A stretch of 10,981 nucleotides of DNA, from the NCBI GenBank assembly GCA_031283515.1, contig JAITBS010000140.1, positions 1 through 10,981 of the forward strand, read 5' to 3'. Made by a program: the position numbers and the translations under genes. Shown here piece after piece: positions 6,232 through 10,981 of the stretch (within the stretch, counting starts at the first letter, position 1; each line of letters opens with the position of its first letter). The notes under the pieces were generated by a model that made no database searches, was not told the origin of the DNA, and was given only the letters and a program-made list of their open reading frames with translations. The stretch is from Planctomycetaceae bacterium (GTDB lineage Bacteria; Planctomycetota; Planctomycetia; Pirellulales; Thermoguttaceae).

Positions 6232-7212
6232 CTAAATTTCTTTTCGGAATATTTTTCCGGTATCAATTTGGTTCCAGAGGAGTGATCTTAGGAGGGAGTA
6301 CATGGAAACAGAATCTTCATCAATATGGGCTTCGATTTGTCGAATTTGATTTTTGCCAACCAAATAACGGAGCATTTCGGCAAGCGTGTAAGCAGCAACA
6401 CCTTGACGATAAAAATCAGGATGAACCCGAACATCCATAAGACCAGCATCCCAAGTCCCTCCGTATAAAACCTGCGCTTCGTCAATATCGGGATTCGCAA
6501 TACGAACCCGAATCCGAGCCACCGGACGATGGGTATTGCTCAAAAACGCAACTGCCTCAATCCATTCAAAATTGGCATAAGCACAAGCATCCCACCATGT
6601 TCTCGGTTTAGGGGTTTCGTTAAATTCGATATCGAGTTTGGAATGCCATTGAACCATTGCCGAAGTCATCGGCGGAATATAATCGAATAAATCCAAATGA
6701 AATCGAGCCGTATTCTTGAAAATCTGATAACCCATTTCCAGAAAAACCTGAATCAAATATTGATCGGAATCAAAAAAAGCAATCGGTTCACTGCCCCCGT
6801 AAAACCCAATATAAAACGGAGCCGATGGTCGCGGGGAACCGCCGTAAATCTCTTCAACTCCTTGTTCGACGAAATAGTGTTCAGCAGAATGGAGCAAGGC
6901 ACGAGCCGCTCCCCAAAGATCATGGTAAGCCGGATCAACACAAAGAAAACAAATATGCGCCGAACGGCGGTTCAAACTAAAACCATCCGCATTCGGCGCA
7001 AGTGTCGTATGAATATAACCAACCGGCTCCTGATTCTCAAACGCAAGAAGAATCGAACAACGATCCAAAAACGGAATACCAAGCGTTTGCATTTGAAGCG
7101 TATTCATGGAAAGCGACATTAACCGAGTTCTTGTTCCTTGCCGTTGACTCCTTTTCCAGAGTGATAACAAACGCGGAGGGTCCTCATTGCGATAGGGACG
7201 AATTGTCAACAT
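6232..7212 (-). CDS. Tandem-GNAT acetyltransferase, substrate unknown
   Basis: The 326-residue protein looks like two fused GNAT domains. The first (about 1-170) opens with LTIRPYRNEDPPRLLSLW, the usual GNAT first strand and helix, and has a VGYIHTTLAP strand (64-73) and ICFLCVDPAYHDLWGAARALL (87-107). The first domain's acetyl-CoA loop is degenerate, since HDLWGAA lacks the usual Gly pattern. The second (about 225-326) has VARIRVRI (231-238), LMDVRVHPDFYRQGVAAYTL (258-277) with a recognisable acetyl-CoA loop, and a C-terminal SMYSLLRSLLW segment. It probably has one active site, in the second domain. The substrate cannot be read from the sequence. There is no Shine-Dalgarno at 7212, but the GNAT motif starts immediately, supporting that start. 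The stop lies about 120 bp before the dfx promoter, so the two genes probably do not share a transcript. Confidence 0.8.
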   Translation of the reverse strand: MLTIRPYRNEDPPRLLSLWKRSQRQGTRTRLMSLSMNTLQMQTLGIPFLDRCSILLAFENQEPVGYIHTTLAPNADGFSLNRRSAHICFLCVDPAYHDLWGAARALLHSAEHYFVEQGVEEIYGGSPRPSAPFYIGFYGGSEPIAFFDSDQYLIQVFLEMGYQIFKNTARFHLDLFDYIPPMTSAMVQWHSKLDIEFNETPKPRTWWDACAYANFEWIEAVAFLSNTHRPVARIRVRIANPDIDEAQVLYGGTWDAGLMDVRVHPDFYRQGVAAYTLAEMLRYLVGKNQIRQIEAHIDEDSVSMYSLLRSLLWNQIDTGKIFRKEI

Positions 7213-7281
7213 AAATATCGAAAACAGTACGGTTAACGAACGGCCTTTCAGTTAAAATCGCAATTCAAAACAGTCTAAATA

Positions 7282-7309
7282 AGCATATCAGATCATTTGA
7301 TTTTGGCAA
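7282..7309 (-). promoter_or_regulatory. Candidate promoter of the GNAT gene
   Basis: On the minus strand TTGCCA (7309-7304), a 16-base spacer and TATGCT (7287-7282) fit sigma70, with a start near 7275, about 60 bases before the coding start. The -10 is only four of six. Confidence 0.45.
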
Positions 7310-7353
7310 GACCAATTCATCATAGGATTGAATCAATACTCAATTCCATTATC

Positions 7354-7397
7354 AATCACTCTTGTCAATTTTTTATTCAAGAGATGGACAAGTGATT
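7354..7397. repeat. Inverted repeat between the TPR and GNAT genes
   Basis: AATCACTCTTGTC (7354-7366) pairs with GACAAGTGATT (7387-7397): six plus five pairs with a two-base bulge and a 20-base loop. It lies about 60 bp after the end of the TPR gene and 45 bp before the candidate GNAT promoter. It may be a T-poor terminator or an operator-like dyad. Confidence 0.4.
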
Positions 7398-7458
7398 ATC
7401 TATTTTATCGGTTTGGCACCAATGATTTCAGGGCAAATTGAGAACAGATTAACGTCAT

Positions 7459-8790
7459 TTATTCGCCGCGCAATTTGATATTATAGACTGTTAGTCTTTC
7501 GCGAATTTCTTTCAAACTGGTAACTCCAAAGTTTTTACATTCGAGTAATTCGTCGGCAGTTTTACGCACGAGTTCGCCGATTGTTTGAATTCCAAGCCGA
7601 TTCATACATTTTCTTGCCCGAACAGAAAGATTCAAATCCGTAACCGGACGTAATAAGATTGCTTGTTCATCAGGACTCAGAGTTTCAATTTCGACTGTTT
7701 CCTGTATTTGTTTGTCGGTGGCGAATTGCCCAAGACGAAGCCCCTTGAGTGCCAACATCTCACGAATCTCAACCAAACTGGTTTCACCAAAATTTTTACT
7801 GTTGAGTAATTCTTGTTCCGTGTGAGCGCAAAGATCGCCTAATGAAGCAATCCCCATGGATTTCAAACAATTACGGCTTCGCACCGAAAGTTCAAAGTCG
7901 GAAACAGGAAGACTCAATATTTGGCTCATTCGATCTTTTTTCCGTTGAGCCTCTTCATCGATGTGCATTTCGCTGGAGGCTTTGGCATCTTTCAGAAAAA
8001 GCCGAGCTTTTTGATTTGTCGGATAAGCATCAAGAATCCGTTGATAACAAATTACCGCTTGATCATATTGTTCTAAATCTTCGTAGAGCAGTCCAAGATT
8101 GAATAACGCTCCAACATTGGCGGGAAAATGGGCAACCGATCTTTTATACAAATCAAGAGCCTCTTCGTCATAGCCGCCGCGTTCCCGTTCCAACGCAAGC
8201 CCAAACAAAGCACCAGAGTGATTTTTATCCGCCGCAACTGCACGCTCGTACAACTTAACGGCTTCATCCAAATTACCATACATAGCAACTGTTGCACCGC
8301 GTTGATACAGATATTCTGCGGTTTGTTCAATAGCACCGGACAATTTGTCCAATTCTTTAAGACTGTCTTCCAGTTGACTTTTATAACGGTAAGATTCTGC
8401 TTTACCAAGACGGCAAATATCAACACTATATCCTGCTTTTTGAGCAAGATCGTAATATTTCAACGCTTCATCGTATTGCCGCAATGCAAAAAAAGACCGT
8501 GCAAGATAATACAACGCCAATGCCCCGCTATCACCTTTTTTGAGAGCCGCAACCGAATGTTCATATTTTCCCGCTAAGTAAAAACTAATACCAAGACGCA
8601 CTCGGCCTGCTGGACTCAGTTCTTCACGCAATTCCTTCACCTCTAACTCATTGATTGCCTCACATAAAACCTCGAATTGGGTAAAATCATAACTAACAGC
8701 ATGAGTCAAACGTTCCGTTTCAATGGGACCAAAAGGTCCGTCAAACAAAATAGTTTGTTTCAAATCAAATTCCAAAGTCGATGTGACCAT
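7459..8790 (-). CDS. TPR protein with two RNA-polymerase alpha-CTD-like domains
   Basis: The 443-residue protein has tetratricopeptide-type helical repeats over about 60-265 (for example AGALYY-like units ending in YDEALKYYDLA, LDEAVKLYERAVA, YDEEALDLYKRSVA, YDQAVICYQRIL), then a charged linker (270-290). Two copies of the RpoA C-terminal domain fold follow, at 293-354 and 380-441. Both have the helix-hairpin-helix core LSVR-x3-C and NFG-x-TSL-x-EIRE. In copy 1 the residues matching E. coli alpha R265, N268, C269, G296, S299 and E302 are kept (R304, N307, C308, G335, S338, E341), while K298 is Thr. Copy 2 keeps all but N268, which is Lys. This suggests DNA or transcription-factor contact by a non-polymerase protein. 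TAAGGA lies upstream of ATG 8790 and supports the start. It is not RpoA: there is no assembly domain. Similar planctomycete proteins exist to my knowledge, but their function is not established. Confidence 0.85.
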   Translation of the reverse strand: MVTSTLEFDLKQTILFDGPFGPIETERLTHAVSYDFTQFEVLCEAINELEVKELREELSPAGRVRLGISFYLAGKYEHSVAALKKGDSGALALYYLARSFFALRQYDEALKYYDLAQKAGYSVDICRLGKAESYRYKSQLEDSLKELDKLSGAIEQTAEYLYQRGATVAMYGNLDEAVKLYERAVAADKNHSGALFGLALERERGGYDEEALDLYKRSVAHFPANVGALFNLGLLYEDLEQYDQAVICYQRILDAYPTNQKARLFLKDAKASSEMHIDEEAQRKKDRMSQILSLPVSDFELSVRSRNCLKSMGIASLGDLCAHTEQELLNSKNFGETSLVEIREMLALKGLRLGQFATDKQIQETVEIETLSPDEQAILLRPVTDLNLSVRARKCMNRLGIQTIGELVRKTADELLECKNFGVTSLKEIRERLTVYNIKLRGE

Positions 8791-8891
8791 AATATTTTTC
8801 CTTACAGGGAGATAATTTAATTTTTAATTGAACTGAAATTTTACTAAAAATTCTATTTTCCGAACTATTCATTTCGTTTCAAACCATCCGC

Positions 8892-8948
8892 AACAAAATG
8901 ACAGGTTCCAAACAGTATGCCCAAATCACCTACATTTTGTTGATGGGC
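8892..8948 (-). promoter_or_regulatory. Leader with two competing hairpins
   Basis: AACAAAATG (8892-8900) pairs with CATTTTGTT (8933-8941), extended by AGGT/ACCT inside. Overlapping it, GCCC and ATCA (8919-8928) pair with TGATGGGC (8941-8948) with two bulged A. Both lie in the predicted 5' leader of the TPR/alpha-CTD gene and share bases, so only one can form fully. Regulation is an inference. Confidence 0.35.
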
Positions 8949-8999
8949 GTGAATGATTAAAAATAAACAATTTGACTATTTTTAAATTTAGGATTGAGT

Positions 9000-9028
9000 A
9001 TAGTATCATTTTTTTATCTTTTTTGCAA
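9000..9028 (-). promoter_or_regulatory. Candidate promoter of the TPR/alpha-CTD gene
   Basis: On the minus strand TTGCAA (9028-9023), a 17-base spacer and TACTAT (9005-9000) fit sigma70 spacing. Transcription would begin near 8993, giving a leader of about 200 bases. Confidence 0.45.
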
Positions 9029-9046
9029 GGGGAAGGACTCGCAATG

Positions 9047-9076
9047 TTGACAAAGCCGGAAATTTTTCCTTAGTAT
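9047..9076 (+). promoter_or_regulatory. Candidate plus-strand promoter
   Basis: A perfect TTGACA (9047-9052), 18 bases and TAGTAT (9071-9076) could start transcription near 9083 toward the EF-hand gene. It lies back to back with the minus-strand promoter, with 18 bp between the two -35 boxes. A second TAGTAT (9083-9088) results from the tandem repeat. Confidence 0.45.
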
Positions 9077-9090
9077 TCTCCTTAGTATTC
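9067..9090. repeat. Perfect 12-bp tandem repeat
   Basis: TCCTTAGTATTC occurs at 9067-9078 and 9079-9090. It duplicates the candidate -10 box. Confidence 0.8.
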
Positions 9091-9450
9091 GCAGTCTGGT
9101 GTGTTAAAATGGATAAAATTCCGATACGAAGTTATTTTGATATTGTTTTTTCAATGGTAAGATAGTAAACTGTCGTTTCCAGAAATCATTTATTATTTTA
9201 ATATTGTGATTGTTTACAGTTTGCGGTGGGCTGGAAACTTTTGTTTCAGGGCGAAAGTTTTGGGGTTGTTTGGTTTATTGGCAGGGTTTTGTTTCATTTC
9301 ATTTAATGGCGGTGTACATCGTTTTCTTGTGGGGTTAAATTGAAAGATACAAAATCCGCTGAAATATCACCAAAGATTTTATTATTGATTCGTTTTTGAA
9401 TACCGATGCGAAACAATACAACAATACACAGTATGGGAGGATGTTTTTTT
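9091..9450 (+). other. Long leader / intergenic stretch before the EF-hand gene
   Basis: No gene is supported. The plus strand is rich in G and T from about 9220 to 9340. Interleaved inverted repeats are present: AAACTG (9167-9172) with CAGTTT (9217-9222), and GTTTCCAG (9175-9182) with CTGGAAAC (9231-9238). Their order is A-B-A'-B', as in a pseudoknot. AATCA/TGATT (9184-9188, 9207-9211) nests inside the second stem. A small unannotated RNA or a structured 5' leader are both possible. A degenerate copy of the window's repeated 15-mer lies at 9356-9370. Confidence 0.4.
9435..9440 (+). promoter_or_regulatory. Ribosome binding site of the EF-hand gene
   Basis: GGGAGG is the only strong Shine-Dalgarno in the area. 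It lies ten bases before ATG 9451, a slightly long spacing that includes seven T. This decides for ATG 9451 rather than the in-frame ATG at 9406, which lies upstream of it. Confidence 0.65.
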
Positions 9451-10944
9451 ATGAAATATTTTGGAATTTTTTTCGTTATTGGTTTTGTTTTGTTTTATTT
9501 CGATGCCGTTAAAACTGAACGGCTTACGGCTCAAGAGCAGAGATCGGAACAGCGTAACCGAAGCCGTGAACGCGGTGATCGGCCAGACCGTCCACCTTGG
9601 ATGCAAGGCGGTGATAATCCCCAACCGCCTTGGATGTCGGGCGGCGGCGGTAATGATCGGCCGCCTTGGATGGGCGGAGGTGATGGCAATAACCGTCCGC
9701 CTTGGATGGAGGGAAGCGGTACTGGCGGTGAACGGTCTAGGCAGAGCAGTGCGGAACGAAACGAGCGTTCACTCGGAATGCTCCGTTCAATGGATACAAA
9801 CGGCAATGGCAAACTGGAACAAAACGAAATACCGGAATATCGGCGTGGTTTTGTTTCCATGATAGTAACACAAATGGGAGGTGATCCGAACAAAACAATA
9901 GATCTTGCCGAATTAGCACGAAAAACGTCAACATCTGCTCGTTCTTCACAAACGTTATTATTGTCGGGGAGTTCCTCAGGTTCTGCCAAACAGGGAATGA
10001 CAGAGCCATTGGTTCCTTATTTTGGAGAGACAGAGGAGTCGCAGGTGCTGGTGTTGTCTTTTGGGCAACGGGAACCGCAGGAAAAGACTGCTGTTGCCGT
10101 AACGGCGAGTTCGATGGTTACAGTCAGCCAATCGGATCGGATTTTACGTTCGGCGCGGGAGATTATGAATAAATACGACAAAAATAAAAACGGAACGCTG
10201 GATAAAGACAAAAACGAATGGCTTAGTTCTTTACCGTTTAAGGCGGACACTGCGGACAAGAACCGTGACGGCCGGATTTCCATAACGGAATTACTGGACA
10301 CGTTGGGTGGTAAAGCCAATGTAACAACAGGAGCAGCGGCAGTTTCAACCAAACAATCAGCGGCGTATGATCGTTTACCGGTTGGTATGCCGGATTGGTT
10401 TTTTGAACGGGACAAGGATTTGGACGGACAACTTTCGATGCTTGAATACGCTAACGGACAATTATGGACGGAAATGGTAGCGGATGAATTTCGATTTCTC
10501 GATAAAAACAATGATGGAGTTGCGACTGTTTCAGAAATCATTGAAACACTTAAACAGGTTGACGAGGAAAAGCGTTTAAAAGAAGAGCAAGCCAAACGTG
10601 ATGCGGAACGCCGTAAAGGAGTTCTTGTGACCAATTCAACTGCTGCCGTACCGCAACCGGAAGGGCAACCTTCTCCGCCGCCGCCGCCTTCTCAACCGCA
10701 ACCGGTTCCGCCTTCTCCATCGGTAACACCGCCATCGGGAGTTCCTGTTGAAGGCGCACCGCCTACAATACCGTTGCCGTCCACGTCATCGGAAAACAAT
10801 CCGAACTGGCGTCCATCAGGTGTTGTTCCGGCAACAACACCAAGTACAGCTCCATATTCTTCCGGTACAACAGGTTCTTCCGATTCGGATCGCCGCCAGC
10901 GAAGCTATGGGCGTTCCGGTTCTTCACGTTCTCGTGGACGTTGA
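9451..10944 (+). CDS. Secreted EF-hand protein with PPWM repeats
   Basis: The 497-residue product starts with a signal sequence (1-27; core YFGIFFVIGFVLFYF, probable cleavage after LTA). An Arg-rich stretch is followed by four PPWM units (48-51, 59-62, 71-74, 83-86) spaced 11-12 residues apart in Gly/Asn/Asp-rich sequence. Canonical EF-hand calcium loops are at 115-126 (DTNGNGKLEQNE), 269-280 (DKNRDGRISITE), 321-332 (DKDLDGQLSMLE) and 351-362 (DKNNDGVATVSE). A degenerate loop starts at 243, with Lys in place of the final Glu. A charged helix (370-390), a Pro-rich segment (401-445) and a Ser/Arg-rich basic tail (478-497) follow. EF-hand exported proteins are common in planctomycetes, but the role of this one is unknown; calcium-dependent envelope or matrix binding is a guess. 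The gene is complete and its stop is 37 bp before the window end. Confidence 0.85.
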   Translation: MKYFGIFFVIGFVLFYFDAVKTERLTAQEQRSEQRNRSRERGDRPDRPPWMQGGDNPQPPWMSGGGGNDRPPWMGGGDGNNRPPWMEGSGTGGERSRQSSAERNERSLGMLRSMDTNGNGKLEQNEIPEYRRGFVSMIVTQMGGDPNKTIDLAELARKTSTSARSSQTLLLSGSSSGSAKQGMTEPLVPYFGETEESQVLVLSFGQREPQEKTAVAVTASSMVTVSQSDRILRSAREIMNKYDKNKNGTLDKDKNEWLSSLPFKADTADKNRDGRISITELLDTLGGKANVTTGAAAVSTKQSAAYDRLPVGMPDWFFERDKDLDGQLSMLEYANGQLWTEMVADEFRFLDKNNDGVATVSEIIETLKQVDEEKRLKEEQAKRDAERRKGVLVTNSTAAVPQPEGQPSPPPPPSQPQPVPPSPSVTPPSGVPVEGAPPTIPLPSTSSENNPNWRPSGVVPATTPSTAPYSSGTTGSSDSDRRQRSYGRSGSSRSRGR

Positions 10945-10981
10945 ACCGTTTATCTGATTATTCTGTTTACCGGATGTACTC

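Noticed and set aside
9206..9343. 46-codon GTG-start ORF with a hydrophobic stretch
   Set aside because: There is no ribosome site and it overlaps the inverted repeats; a small membrane protein cannot be supported.

Overview
The window looks like chromosomal DNA from an AT-rich planctomycete, possibly one of the small-genome, gut- or anaerobe-associated lineages. This is inferred from gene content: a BatD-like protein, a TPR protein ending in two RNA-polymerase alpha-CTD-like domains, and a secreted EF-hand protein with Pro-Trp-Met repeats. A class I superoxide reductase fits an anaerobic or microaerophilic life. No marker gene is present, so the phylum call is an inference.

Layout. Positions 1-955 carry no supported gene and are full of palindromes, tandem duplications and a 170-bp element with terminal inverted repeats. 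A minus-strand tryptophan unit follows. It has a sigma70-type promoter (2739-2766), a 25-residue leader peptide with clustered Trp codons (2622-2699), an antiterminator/terminator pair (2559-2632), a second terminator-like hairpin (2508-2539) and trpE (956-2470). Positions 2767-3368 are non-coding with two strong hairpins. A BatD-like gene (3369-5402, plus strand) converges on a superoxide reductase gene, dfx (5655-6032, minus); two repeat elements lie between them. A tandem-GNAT acetyltransferase (6232-7212) and the TPR/alpha-CTD gene (7459-8790) are also on the minus strand. The alpha-CTD gene is divergent from the EF-hand gene (9451-10944, plus), with a 660-bp region between them holding candidate back-to-back promoters, a tandem repeat and interleaved inverted repeats.

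The genes do not form one pathway; nearly every gene appears to have its own promoter. The best-supported discovery is a complete ribosome-mediated transcription attenuator in front of a solitary trpE. It has the leader peptide with three Trp codons in five, an antiterminator arm overlapping the leader's end, and a near-perfect intrinsic terminator. The second most interesting item is the TPR protein with two alpha-CTD modules, which keep most of the residues used for DNA contact in RpoA.
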